A stretch of 64,000 nucleotides of DNA, taken from contig NC_080046.1 of assembly GCF_012489685.1 (NCBI RefSeq), positions 26,728,223 to 26,792,222 of the forward strand, in the 5' to 3' direction. Below, one piece after another: positions 21,750 to 32,357 of this stretch (the stretch's first letter is position 1; the number at the start of each line of letters is the position of its first letter). The DNA comes from Lotus japonicus (Eukaryota > Streptophyta > Magnoliopsida > Fabales > Fabaceae). The notes below the pieces were generated by a model. The model did not search any database. It saw nothing but the letters and a program-made list of their open reading frames with translations, and was not told where the DNA came from. The position numbers and the translations under genes were made by a program.

Positions 21750-22209
21750 GAAGAGAAGGGGTCCTGGGAGTTTTACTATCCCAGTGGAGATTGAGGGGTT
21801 GACTGTTGTTGAAGCATTGTGTGATTTGGGAGCGAGCATCAACTTGATGCCGCTTAGCATGTTTAGAAGGCTAAACTTAGGAGAGGTCACCCCGACCATG
21901 CTCTCCTTACAAATGGCGGACCGATCCCTAAAAACACCTTATGGGATCATTGAAAATGTGATGGTTAAGGTTGATAAGTACGTGTTCCCAGTTGATTTTG
22001 TGGTGCTAGACATGGAGGAGGATGTTAAGATTCCTCTCATTCTTGGCCGACCCTTCTTAGCCACTGGCAGGGCGAAGATCGATGTTGATAAAGGTCAGCT
22101 CATTCTCAGAGTTGGTGAGGACAAGGTAAGATTTTCGTTTTTCAATCCTAATTTGCAAACTAACTTTAATGATGGTTTTGTTTGTGATATGATCAAAAGC
22201 TTGTCCAGG
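21745..22209 (+). pseudogene. pro: Aspartic protease of element D
   Basis: This is the retropepsin-like domain that would cut the polyprotein. The frame is +1 relative to gag. The active site reads LCDLGASINLMP (Asp codon at 21823-21825); a DLG rather than DTG triad is normal for Athila-like proteases. PLILGRPFLATGRAKIDV (about 22036-22089) is the second conserved block, followed by VRFSFF. Instead of RT, the frame runs on into a second gag-like segment. Confidence 0.85.
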
Positions 22210-22530
22210 TCTTCAAAGAAGACCCCCAAGGTAAGAGAAAAAGATGTTGAGCTTAATCAAGCTCTCATCAAGCTTGTTAGTGAAAACAAGTATGGGGGGT
22301 CTAAAGATGAAAATTACCAAGCCCACATGACTCGATTCACTCAAGCTAGTCACCTTGTAAATATGGAAGGTGTGACTAGTTGTGAGCTCATGATTAAGCT
22401 CTTCCCTCACTCCTTGAAGGGGGGGAGCAAGGATTTGGTACAACAGTTTAGATGATACCTTCTCTTGGGAGGAGTTATTCCAAAAGTTTTGTGCAAGGTT
22501 CCTACCTTGTACATGTGGAAGAAAGATTGA
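22210..22530 (+). pseudogene. Second, divergent gag-like fragment directly after protease
   Basis: The frame continues from protease through LIKLVSENKYGG, AHMTRFTQASH and LFPHSLKG. These align with LVSQNQYGGG, AHMERFIRNC and LFPFSLKD of the element's own gag, but at low identity. After TGA at 22453-22455 the match goes on in another frame (FSWEELFQKFCARFLP against FTTWEDLAEKFTTRFFP). It is thus part of a different gag placed where RT should start. It may come from recombination during reverse transcription. Its function, if any, is unknown. Confidence 0.65.
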
Positions 22531-23901
22531 TGGTAAGAAATTTCCTTTCTAACACCAAAGGAAGGAGAGTCCGCCTAGGACTATAACTTAGGGCTTCTTG
22601 GGAGACAACCCAAGTCTTGTTTTACTTTGCTTGTTTGTTTGTTGCATTTTGCAGGGAATGAGAGCCTGAATTTTGGAGTATGAGGTGTATCTAAGGCCTC
22701 CATGGTAATTGGTAAAGGAGGTCGACTCTTTCCCTTAGTTGAGCTCATGCATTTTTGCATATTTTTCCTTTGTAGCCTTCATTTTCTATTTGGTCATGCA
22801 TTGTTTTGTTAGAGTCCTTTTTTGGATCTTTACTTCCCTATACTCACATGTTCTTGCCCTTAGTTATGCTCTCTAGCTTGTGCTGGTTTTGGAAAATATT
22901 GTTGTGAATACTTGTGTTGTCTTTTGGGGATGAGTGATTGCATGCTTTGGGGAAGAGAGGAGGATACTTCGGTCTTCCGAGTGTTTCTTAAGGATAGAGT
23001 TGGTGTGAGTCCATAAGGGTCCATCTTTGACCCTTCACCATAAAATTTCCCTAGAGGATCCTGACTCACTCGTACTTCTTAGTTCTGTATTGATTTCACT
23101 CTTTGCATGCTTTGTGATACTTGCACAATTTTTTAGACTTGTATGTTTTTGAGCTTCAGAGTTGTTGGTTTGAACATTTGTCCCTAGTTGTCCCATTTGA
23201 GCCTATTGAAGATTTCTTTGTTAGCTAAATGATTGGGATGGATGATAAGTTGGATTTTGGGGAGTGGTGGTCTTTAAATTGTTTTGGAGCAAAATAAAGT
23301 TTGAAATGTCTCTTGCCCCAAGTTTAAAAAAAAAAGAAAAAGAAAAAGAAAAAAAAGTTCCTAATCAAGTTGGAGTTGAAAAAAGCAAAAAAATAGAAGA
23401 AAAGAAAGTTGAAAAAGGGGTCAAGAGACTTGTGCTTAAAAAGTTTGTTGTTAAAGCTCCGGGGTTACTAATAGGACCACACTCAAGATGCTTGAAGCTC
23501 TAGCCTTCCTTAGGGACCAACCACCTTGTACTTCACCAAGCCAACATTTCAACCCTTACAAAGTCTCTTTGAATTTGTGCATGTTTGATCTTTGTTGCTC
23601 TTGAGTGAATGATAACCAGAACCTATGAACTGCTTGTGTGCTCAGTGCACTAAATATTTCTCTGATCCTAGGATTTTAGATCTATATGCTTCTCATGATG
23701 GACTCAACACTCTCCTTTGTCTAAAAGTTGCATGAAGTGGATTGTTGTGTCTTTCTTTTGGAACCAGCTGTAGTTACTAAATCCCCCGGTTTTGTAAAAA
23801 GTATTCCTTGTTGGGCACTTGTTTTGGGAGCATTTCTTGCGCTTGAGGGCAAGCGAGTGTTGTTTACGCTCGAGGGCGAGCTGTCGTTGAGTATAGTGGT
23901 G
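22531..23901 (+). other. Non-coding 3' internal region of element D
   Basis: This contains no convincing gene. It includes GGGAGACAACCCAAG, a block common after gag-pol in this branch, an A-rich run at about 23319-23357, and stretches that match the interior of element E on the other strand. It ends in GTATAGTGGTG before the 3' LTR, without an obvious polypurine tract. Confidence 0.75.
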
Positions 23902-25285
23902 TGAAGACCCTAGTTTAGTAGTGTTTTTAGGGTCATTTCCTAGTTTGTTTCGAGTCTTTTTATTGAGTCTCATGTAGTGTTTCATGCATTATCATGCATT
24001 TTTATCTTTCTTTGAGTTTTTATTTTGTTTTCGTAAATTTGTAGTTTTATAGGGACCTTTCTTGCATTTTAAGTAAGTTTAGGACTTGCATATCTTTTCT
24101 ACTTGAATTGAGGGTCTTTTGTGCTAATAATCTCTTGGAGTTCCTAGATATTTTCCTTGCTTTGTTTCTAAGTATTCAGGTCTGAAACTGCTGAAGAAAG
24201 AAGGTCAAGAGGCTTGGAGAATTGAAGGGAGGCATAAAGAGGAGTAAAGAAGAAGTTCAAGAACTTTTCTAGCATGAAGAGAGCGCTCAGGCGCTCGTGT
24301 TGAGCGCCTGAGCGCCAATTGGATCGTTGTGTAAATGATGCTAGAAAGGAATTGGCGCCTGAGCGCTCCTGTTGAGCGCCTGAGCGCCAATTGCCTTCCA
24401 GAGGCGCTTTTCTCACTTGAAATTGGCGCTCAGGCGCTCTGAATTGGCGCCTAAGCGCCTAGACTCGACCTGTTTGCCTATAAATAGGCTTCTTGTTATT
24501 TCTTTTGTAACTTTTGTCATTTCTATACATTCCTAAATAAGTTAGAAGTAGGGTTAGGCTCTGGAGCTTGAGGAGAAGCATTCTCCAAGTCCATGTTCCA
24601 GGTTTTATCCTTATTTTCTTGTATGGATTCCATAGCCATGCTTGGCTAAACCCCTTTTGCTTTGGGTTCTTTGTAAGACTTATGATGTTTTAATCTTAAT
24701 TCATATTTCTATTCATGAATCCTCTGAGTAAACCCTTGAATCTCATATCCATGCTTTATGTTTCAAGTTAGAACGCGTGCTAGCTTTATGCTTTTCTATA
24801 ATAGAACGGAAGTTTGTGATAGATTAGGGACTTGTTGTGGGATTACCTCTTCTATGCTTGCTACTAGAAATAGAGGAAGGGTTGGGGTTTGTTGGCCTGA
24901 ATTGCATGCTTAATGCCTTTAGCAAATGTTTAGGTTATCAAGGAATTGTGCCTATCTTTTGGCTTGAGAGGATTGTCTATGCGAGGCATCGATAGATGAT
25001 TGATTAGGCTATAACATCAAGGAGAGACTCAGAGTTTTATGGATAGAATAGGTTGATTAGAACTGAATTAGTTAAGCAAGAACCCAAGGCATTCTCACCA
25101 TTGTTATTCACACTCTTATATTTCAATTGCTTGTTAATTAATCACCTAAACAATCAACCTTAAAATTGAATTTTACTCGCTTTCCTACCGTGAACTCGAG
25201 GCTTAAATTGAATTCTCATACCAATTCCCTGTGGTTCGATAAATTAAAACCGGGTAGATTCTGTACACTTGCAGATTGACCAACA
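23902..25285 (+). repeat. 3' LTR of element D (1384 bp)
   Basis: It starts TGAAGACCCTAG and ends GACCAACA. It is highly similar to 18652-20015, with one instead of three 21-bp units in the GC-rich array. A TATAAATA box lies at 24479-24486. The sequence after it belongs to another LTR family, so D probably inserted into that LTR. Confidence 0.9.
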
Positions 25286-25520
25286 GCAGTTCTTGTGAGA
25301 CCTTTTATGTCAAACTTCTCTATAATAGTGGATTATCTCTCTTGGGTGAAAACCCTCCAGACGTAGGCGATATTGCACCGAACTAGGTTAACAATCTCCT
25401 ATGTGATTTTAGTTTTTCTGTCATTTATCTTGCTGCAGTATTTACTGTGTTTTGAGTAATGGTATACAAGATGTCTTAGACATCTGGTAGAACATCTATC
25501 CTACAGTTGCCAGAATTTCA
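25286..25520 (+). repeat. Right-hand tail of an F-family Sirevirus LTR
   Basis: The stretch aligns loosely with the end of the element F LTR: GTGGATTATCTCTCTTGGG, then CACCGAACTAGGTTAACAA, and a final AGAATTTCA. The next bases, CATCATTTTGG, resume Sirevirus integrase-RT linker sequence, so an F-type element had once inserted there. The remainder of that element is gone. Confidence 0.75.
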
Positions 25521-25840
25521 CATCATTTTGGTTGTGTTTGTTACATTTTGAATACTAAGGATATATTGCATAAATTTGATTCTAAGTCCTTGAAATGTTA
25601 TTTGTTAGGATATTCTGAACCATCTAAGGATTATAGAATTTCGAATATTGAATCTGGAACTATTGAAGAATCTATTCATGTTAGATTTGATGATAAACTT
25701 GACTCTAACAAGTCAAAGCTAGCTGAAAAGTTTGCAGATATGAGCATAACCATTTCAGATAAAGACCAAGATTCAGAAGTCAAGGATTCAGAAGCTGTTG
25801 AACCAGAAGCAACTACATCAGAAGATGTTGCTACTACTTC
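25521..25840 (+). pseudogene. pol: Pol linker fragment (between integrase and RT) in C2
   Basis: The frame reads LHKFDSKSLKCYLLGYSEPS and then RFDDKLDSNKSKLAEKFADM, which match the integrase-RT linker of element H (62169-62400). The acidic tail is diverged. There is no catalytic motif. The open frame runs by chance into the 3' region after the deletion point. Confidence 0.8.
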
Positions 25841-25981
25841 TGGACCAAGATCCTCTTCTAGCAGTGTCTTCGTCAGCTCATATATGGTACTTGAACCATC
25901 AGGGTGGCTAATATTGAGGAACATATCTTCCTCGAAGGCTTTCCTTCTGAGCTCTTCTAATGCAATCATGTATGATGCCAT
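25841..25981 (-). pseudogene. Antisense coiled-coil gene, copy 3: N-terminal 47 codons only
   Basis: The ATG is at 25979-25981. The frame begins MASYMIALEELRRKAFEED and is colinear with the two full copies up to EEDLGPE, where the internal deletion of C2 cuts it. The retained part has no stop or indel. It is fused by chance to about 55 codons of reversed pol sequence. Confidence 0.75.
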
Positions 25982-26035
25982 TTTCTTATATTTGGAATTG
26001 ATCGTGTTGTGAAGCTTACTTTGTTCCTAATCGCT

Positions 26036-26042
26036 TTATATA
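26036..26042 (-). promoter_or_regulatory. TATA box for the antisense gene, copy 3
   Basis: TATATAA on the minus strand, 55 bases upstream of the ATG, in the same AAGCTTATATAAAGCGAT context as copy 1. Confidence 0.6.
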
Positions 26043-26762
26043 AGCTTCATCTTCTCTCCGGAAGTTATTGCTCCTACAGTTTCTCGAGGATAAGTCCTCG
26101 GTAACTGAAGCTTCTCTTTACTCTCGTGGCCGGTGGTAAACGTTCTACATTCGCATTAATTCCTTTCTTTAATTCGCTTATCTCTCTTTCATGCATCTTT
26201 TATTTCTCCATCTTTTTGAAACTTAGACCTTCTCTAAGGGGGTGTACCTTGTACATCAAACTAAGTTTTTCACACCCCATGCTTTTTGCTTATGACAAAA
26301 AAGGGGAGTATAACCCAGTTTTTGATGTGTAAGCTGTGTTAGTGTGATTTATTTTTTTTCTTTTGGAGAATTCAAGAGTTCCACCTTTATGACCATAGAT
26401 GTGTCACTGGGCAAATACAAGGAATACATTTCACTTCTTCTGAAGTGATTCTAGTTGACTCTGATACCCCACTGTTGACTCTGAATACTTATGCGCTCTG
26501 ATTATTTCAATTCATCTACGTCATAAGTTTGTCACTCTGAACTCTTATATTATTTAGCTCAGAATCTAGATTTTACTAACGTTTTCATCAAGTCTTAGAT
26601 TCAGGGGGAGCTAAGCTCAGAATCAAGCTGTGACTTGAATTCAGAATGAGCAGAATAAACCATTCACATCAGGATAAGTCTAATTCTATTTCTCTAAACT
26701 CTGAGTGAATTCAGTTTATTGTTTAAGAATTGTTCATCAAAATACTAGGTTTTGTCATCATC

Positions 26763-26775
26763 AAAAAGGGGGAGA
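26763..26775 (+). promoter_or_regulatory. Polypurine tract before the LTR at 26777
   Basis: AAAAAGGGGGAGA abuts the LTR, as in C1 and G. Weaker upstream copies lie near 26236 and 26297. Confidence 0.9.
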
Positions 26776-26776
26776 T

Positions 26777-27991
26777 TGTAAGATCAAGTTTTGATCGAGT
26801 AGTACAACTCTATGTTTTGATGATTACAAGTTAAAATTTTAGTATGAACAATTATGGTACTCTAACGTTTTTTTCTGAGTGTGTCATTTACATGCTCTGA
26901 CCCTAATATTATCTCACACAAACCAGAAGCACTGTGCTTAAAGAGTGACCCAAGCAACGCTTTCGCAATCTCTATGTTCAATCTGAACAGTAGAAAAGCT
27001 TCAGAAGATCTGAAGTTAATCAAGCTCTGACGCGGACTCAACTCACTTGAAGTTCTGAAGATCCAGACATTCTAACAACCCAGACACTCTGAAGGTTCAG
27101 ATGTTCTGATGGTGTAGAAGACTCTGAAGATCCAGATGCTGAAAAGTGGAGACTCTGAAGTCCAGAAACAAAATGGCTCTGAAGACCAAGTACTTCCCTC
27201 TGAGTTCAGAATCAGAAGGTACAACGGTCAGAGGATCCATGCTTCCCTCTAACTCCGATCAACGAGCTTCACAAGTTCCAACACGAAGCATTCCTCTGAT
27301 CAGAAGTCTACTAGGTTAAAGGTCAAGTCACTATCCAAAGTACAAAAGCAAATGTACTATCCTGACGACCTAACCTAACATTCTCAGCCACAGCTGAAGC
27401 TGGAAATTCCAGATCTGCCCCCCAACGGTAGCATTCCCATGCAGCGTTCAAACCCTAATCGTTGGAGTATAAATAGAGGCTGAAGATTGAAAGATGCGGT
27501 TGGAAGAATCTCACACGCGCAAGCTATATTCAAACTTTCTAAGCATTCTTTCATCTTTGAATTCATTGTGTTTACTACAGCTTTTTAGAAGCAATCTCTT
27601 TGTAAACAATCTTTCTTAAACAGTTGTTTAGTTTACCTTTAGGAGATCAAGGTTGATCGGATCCTAGAGAAGACTAAGACAGTGAATCTTAGTGTGAGCT
27701 AAGTCAGTGTATTGTTAGTCACTTGTAGGTTTTAAGTGCAGTTGTAACAATTACCTGATTAGTGGATTGCCTTCATTCTAAGAAGGAAGAAATCACCTTA
27801 ACGGGTGGACTAGACTAGCTTGAGTGATTCATCAAGTGAACCAGGATAAAATCCTTGTGTGCTTTTCTATCTCTTATCTTAAGCACTTTATTTGTTCTCG
27901 AAAGATTTGCTAAAATCTTTAAGGTGGAAGTTTTATTCTGAAAACGTTATTCAAAGCCCCCCCCCTCTTTCTACCGTTTTTCATACCTTTA
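26777..27991 (+). repeat. Sirevirus LTR shared by C2 (left) and B (right)
   Basis: The LTR is 1215 bp and starts TGTAAGATCAAG. Its terminal CA is mutated to TA. A TATAAATA box lies at 27468-27475. A polypurine tract lies on its left and a primer site on its right, so it serves as 3' LTR for one interior and 5' LTR for another. Confidence 0.92.
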
Positions 27992-27993
27992 AT

Positions 27994-28005
27994 TGGTATC
28001 AGAAC
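27994..28005 (+). promoter_or_regulatory. Primer binding site of element B
   Basis: TGGTATCAGAAC, the tRNA-Met site with one change (AGC to AAC). Confidence 0.85.
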
Positions 28006-28064
28006 ACAAGTTCGGATTACCACACCTAACAGTGTTCAATGATCCGGGCCGGTGTGAAAAACAA

Positions 28065-29975
28065 ATGGCTACCACCAGTGAGATGCAAAAAGATGGTTAC
28101 AATGCAAAGCCTCCCATGTTTGATGGTCAAAGATTCGAATATTGGAAAGACGGAATAGAAAGTTTCTTTCTGGGCTTCGATGCAGATCTCTGGGATATCA
28201 TTGTGGACGGCTATGAGCGTCCAGTTGATGCAGATGGCAAGAAGATCTCCAGATCCGAGATTACTGCTGAGCAAAAGAAGCTCTACTCACAGCACCACAA
28301 AGCTAGAGCTATTCTTCTTAGTGCTATTTCCTATGAAGAGTACCAGAAGATTACAGATCGTGAGTTTGCCAAGGGCATCTTTGAATCTTTGAAGATGTCT
28401 CATGAAGGAAACAAGAAATTGAAAGAATCAAAGGCGCTGTCTTTGATCCAGAAGTATGAATCCTTCATCATGGAGCCAAATGAGTCCATTGAGGATATGT
28501 TTTCCAGATTTCAGTTGCTGGTAGCTGGAATAAGACCTCTCAACAAAAGCTACACTACAAAAGATCATGTCATCAGGGGCATCAGAAGTCTTCCTGAAAG
28601 CTGGATGCCTTTAGTGACCTCAATAGAGCTTACAAGAGATGTTGAGCGTATGAGTTTAGAAGAACTCATCAGCATACTGAAATGTCATGAGCTGAAGCGC
28701 TCAGAGATGCAAGATCTGAGGAAGAAATCTATAGCCTTGAAATCCAAATCTGAGAAGGCTAAAACTGAAAAGTCAAAAGCTCTTCAAGTTGAAGCAGAAG
28801 AATCTGAAGAAGCATCAGAAGATTCTGATGAAGATGAGCTGACTCTGATCTCAAAAAGGCTCAACTGTATCTGGAAGCACAGGCAGAGCAAGTACAGAGG
28901 CTCTGGAAAGGCCAAAGGAAAGTATGAATCCTCATCAGGCCAGGAGAAGTCCTCAATCAAGGAAGTCACATGTTTCGAGTGCAAAGAATCAGGGCACTGC
29001 AAGAGTGACTGTCCAAAACTGAAAAAGGACAAGAAGCCAAAGAAGCACTTCAAGACAAAGAAAAGTCTGATGGTGACTTTTGACGAATCAGAGTCAGAGG
29101 ATGTTGACTCTGATGGTGAAGTTCAAGGGCTCATGGCTATTGTCAAGGACAAAGGAGCAGAGTCAAAGGATGCAACTGACTCTGACTCAGCATCAGAAGA
29201 AGATCCTAACTCAGACGATGAAAATGAGGTATTCGCTTCTTTCTCAACCTCTGAACTAAAACATGCTTTGTCTGATATTATGGATAAGTATAACTCCTTA
29301 CTGACTAAGCATAAAAAGTTGAAAAAGGATTTATCTGCTGCTTCTAAGACTCCTTCTGAACATGAGAAAATTATTTCCGAGTTGAAAAATGATAATCTTA
29401 CTTTAGTGAATTCTAACTCTGTGCTTAAGAACCAAATTGCTAAGTTAGAAGAAGTAATTGCTTGTGATGCCTCGGATAGTAAACATGAATCTAAATATGA
29501 AAAATCCTTTCAAAGATTCCTGGCTAAAAGCGTAGCCAGAAGCTTAATGGCTTCAATGATCTACGGCGTAAGCAGAAATGGAATGCATGGCATTGGCTAT
29601 TCTAAACCTAATAGAAATGAGCCTCCTATGCCTAAGGCTAAATCCTTATATGAATGCTTTGTTCCCTCTGGTACTATATTGCCTGAACCTTTACCTGTTA
29701 AAGTTGCTAACCTCCCTCTAAAAAAGGGAACCTTCTCCATGTCTAAATATCATGCTAAAATTCCTTTACATTATCATGTTGAGAAACCCAAGGTGATCAG
29801 AACCTCTGGGGTAACTAACAAGAGAGGACCTAGAAAGTGGGTACCTAAGGATAAGATTATCTATGTTGCAGATATCCTTGATAGCTCCACTGAAACACCA
29901 ATCATGGTATCTGGACAGTGGATGCTCGCGTCACATGACGGGAGAAAGGCGTATGTTCCAAGAGCTAAAACTTAA
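28065..29975 (+). CDS. gag: gag of element B (636 aa)
   Basis: The start is the ATG in the context shared with G and H ([20 protein letters not shown]); the upstream open sequence is leader. Domains: a copia-type gag domain (about residues 20-230; [27 protein letters not shown]), a CCHC knuckle at residues 303-316 ([14 protein letters not shown]), acidic Ser/Glu-rich blocks, and a coiled-coil stretch near residue 420-490. The final 45 or so residues ([19 protein letters not shown] onward) overlap the start of pol in another frame. The frame is intact at full length. Confidence 0.88.
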   Translation: MATTSEMQKDGYNAKPPMFDGQRFEYWKDGIESFFLGFDADLWDIIVDGYERPVDADGKKISRSEITAEQKKLYSQHHKARAILLSAISYEEYQKITDREFAKGIFESLKMSHEGNKKLKESKALSLIQKYESFIMEPNESIEDMFSRFQLLVAGIRPLNKSYTTKDHVIRGIRSLPESWMPLVTSIELTRDVERMSLEELISILKCHELKRSEMQDLRKKSIALKSKSEKAKTEKSKALQVEAEESEEASEDSDEDELTLISKRLNCIWKHRQSKYRGSGKAKGKYESSSGQEKSSIKEVTCFECKESGHCKSDCPKLKKDKKPKKHFKTKKSLMVTFDESESEDVDSDGEVQGLMAIVKDKGAESKDATDSDSASEEDPNSDDENEVFASFSTSELKHALSDIMDKYNSLLTKHKKLKKDLSAASKTPSEHEKIISELKNDNLTLVNSNSVLKNQIAKLEEVIACDASDSKHESKYEKSFQRFLAKSVARSLMASMIYGVSRNGMHGIGYSKPNRNEPPMPKAKSLYECFVPSGTILPEPLPVKVANLPLKKGTFSMSKYHAKIPLHYHVEKPKVIRTSGVTNKRGPRKWVPKDKIIYVADILDSSTETPIMVSGQWMLASHDGRKAYVPRAKT

Positions 29976-30978
29976 GCCTGGAGGTGAAGTTGGCTTTGGT
30001 GGCAACGAGAAGGGTAAAATTGTTGGTACTGGTACTATTTGTGTAGATAGTAGTCCATACGGCTTAACTCATAACTTATTGTCTATAAGTCAATTAGCTG
30101 ACAAGGGTTATGATGTTATTTTCAATCAAAAGTCCTGTCGGGCTGTAAGTCAGATCGATGGCTCTGTTCTGTTTAACAGCAAGAGGAAGAACAACATTTA
30201 TAAGATCAGATTATCTGAGTTGGAAGCTCAGAATGTGAAGTGCCTTCTTTCTGTTAATGAGGAGCAATGGGTATGGCATAGACGGTTAGGGCATGCCAGT
30301 ATGAGAAAGATTTCTCAGCTGAGTAAGCTCAACCTTGTCAGGGGCTTACCCACTCTGAAGTTCTCTTCAGACGCTCTTTGTGAAGCATGTCAGAAAGGAA
30401 AATTCACAAAAGTCCCTTTGAAGGCAAAGAATGTTGTCTCAACCTCAAGGCCGTTGGAACTTCTGCATATCGACCTGTTTGGACCAGTGAAAACTGAGTC
30501 TATAGGTGGCAAGAGATATGGGATGGTCATTGTTGACGACTATAGCCGCTGGACATGGGTAAAATTTCTAACCCGCAAGGATGAGTCTCATGCTGTGTTC
30601 TCTACCTTCATAGCCCAAGTGCAAAACGAGAAGGCTTGTAGGATTGTGCGTGTCAGAAGTGACCATGGTGGAGAGTTTGAGAATGACAAGTTTGAGAGTC
30701 TGTTTGATTCCTATGGAATTGCACATGATTTCTCTTGTCCCAGAACTCCTCAACAAAATGGGGTTGTTGAGAGGAAGAACATAACTCTTCAGGAGATGGC
30801 TAGAACCATGCTCCAAGAAACTTGCATGGCTAAGCACTTTTGGGCAGAGGTAGTAAACACATCGTGTTACATTCAGAACAGAATCTCTGTGAGACCAATT
30901 CTGAATAAGACTCCTTATGAATTGTGGAAGAATATAAAACCCAACATTTCTTATTTTCATCCTTTTGGTTGTGTTTGT
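29815..30978 (+). pseudogene. pol: Protease and integrase part of element B pol, interrupted by element E
   Basis: The frame is +1 relative to gag and opens after a TAA at 29812-29814. The protease motif [13 protein letters not shown] is at about 29919. An 8-codon in-frame deletion near 30055 removes part of protease relative to H. Then come the integrase zinc region (WHRRLGHASM, CEACQKGK) and the catalytic core (LLHIDLFGP, VRSDHGGEFEN, TPQQNGVVERKN), with the three acidic residues present. The element E insertion follows TSD TTTGT (30974-30978). Confidence 0.88.
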
Positions 30979-32357
30979 TGTTGGTAAATCCGCAAGTGTA
31001 CGAATCCACCCGGTTTTAAATATCGAACCACAGGGATTGTGAGTGACTAAATTAAGTTTAAGCTTTGAGTTTGAAGGTTGGTTTTATTGAATAAGAGATA
31101 TGTTGAAGTAGTAATAAGGAAAAAAGGAAAATAAAAAGACAATTCAGAAAATAACATGCTTTAGGTTCTTGTTCAACTAGTCAATTTAAGCACATCATTC
31201 TATGCACCTGTTCTCATGGATCTCTCCTTGATGATATAGCCTAGTTACTCACTTATTGATTCCTCACATAAGCAATTCTCTCATACTAAAAGCTAAGCCC
31301 AATTCCTTGTGTACTAAGTCATTTATATGAGGTTTTAGATCATGCAATTTTAGGCCATCAAACCCCAACCCTTCCTCTATTCCTAGTAGCAAGTATAGAA
31401 GGGGTAATCCCAAATCGGTTCCCTAATCTATAACAAACTTCCGTTCTGATTATAGAATAGTATAAAGCAAGCATGCATACAAGCTTAGATTGAAATTCAG
31501 AAAATGGGATTCAAGGGAAGAAGAAGAACATGTGGGAAAGAACTTAAGATAATAACTCAAATATAAAAAGTCTCACAAAGAAATCCAAAGCAAAAGAAGA
31601 GAGATTAGCCAAGCATGGCAAGGCTAAAAACCTGAATTACAAGCTTGGAAGCCCTCTCTCACTCTCCTAGATGATCCTCTACCTCTGAATTTTACAAAGT
31701 ATCAAAAGATTTCCAAGATTACAAAAGAAAATGACTAGAATCCTATTTATAGGCAAAAATCACGAGTTTGGGCTGTTCCGGGTGCTCAGGCGCCAATTCA
31801 GAGCGCCTGAGCGCCAATTCCATGCTGAAAAAGTGCCTCTGGAGAGTAATTGGCGCCTAGGCGCCAATTCAGAGCGCCTGAGCGCCAATTCAGAGCGCCT
31901 AGGCGCCAATTCCAATTTCTGGAACAGGGCAATTGGCGCCTAGGCGCCAATGGAGCATGCCTAGGCGCTCAGACTCGCTGGAAAGTCCCTTGATCTTCAT
32001 TTTAACTCCTCTTTAAGCCTCTTTAAGCCTCCCTTCAATTCATCAAGCTTCTTGACCTTCCTTCTTCTTCAGTTTCAGACCTGATTACTCTCATCAAAGC
32101 TCAAAGAAAAATATCAAGAATACCAACCATTTAATTGCACAAGGGACTCAAAACTAATGACAATTAACAAAAGACTCAAACTATACTAAAAGGCAACTAA
32201 AGCCCTTATAAAACTACAAAATTACTAAACTAATGCAAATGCACAAATAAAAGTTAAAATGCATGAGAATGCATGAAACACTACATGAGACATAAGAAAA
32301 AGACTCAAAACTAACAAAAAAAAAACCCTAAAAACATCATATAAACCCGGGTCATCA
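30979..32357 (-). repeat. 3' LTR of element E (1379 bp)
   Basis: In minus orientation it starts TGATGACCCGGG and ends TTTACCAACA. The minus-strand TATAAATA lies at 31745-31752. The GGCGCC/GAGCGCC array occupies about 31781-31971. Confidence 0.9.

Larger units (their letters stand above)
18651..25285 (+). mobile_element. Element D: Athila-like Ty3/gypsy with gag and protease but no RT or integrase
   Basis: Two LTRs (18651-20015, lacking its first 62 bases, and 23902-25285) flank a tRNA-Asp primer site, a gag frame, a protease and a second gag-like fragment. No RT, RNase H or integrase motif is present in the 3.9-kb interior. Gag and protease motifs (DLGASINLMP, TIMMTEECSAIL, QLGQLAKQI) are those of the Athila-like branch. 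It must rely on other elements, or has lost pol since insertion. Target duplications cannot be checked because the 5' end is missing. Confidence 0.88.
25521..26776 (+). mobile_element. Fragment C2: Sirevirus pol piece joined to its 3' region by internal deletion
   Basis: 25521-25840 matches the region after the integrase core, and 25841 on matches the 3' region within the antisense frame. RT, RNase H and the env-like gene have been deleted. The fragment ends in a polypurine tract and the LTR at 26777. Confidence 0.85.

Noticed and set aside
23264..23503. Lys-rich frame of 79 codons in element D
   Set aside because: It comes from an A-rich low-complexity run in the non-coding 3' region; element E shows no open counterpart.
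28784..29053. Ser-rich minus-strand frames opposite gag
   Set aside because: They are mirror translations of the acidic Glu/Ser blocks of gag.
30568..30960. Minus-strand frame of 130 codons opposite integrase in B, with a 146-codon version in H
   Set aside because: It overlaps the integrase catalytic region, whose plus-strand conservation explains its openness; no promoter-like block is seen.
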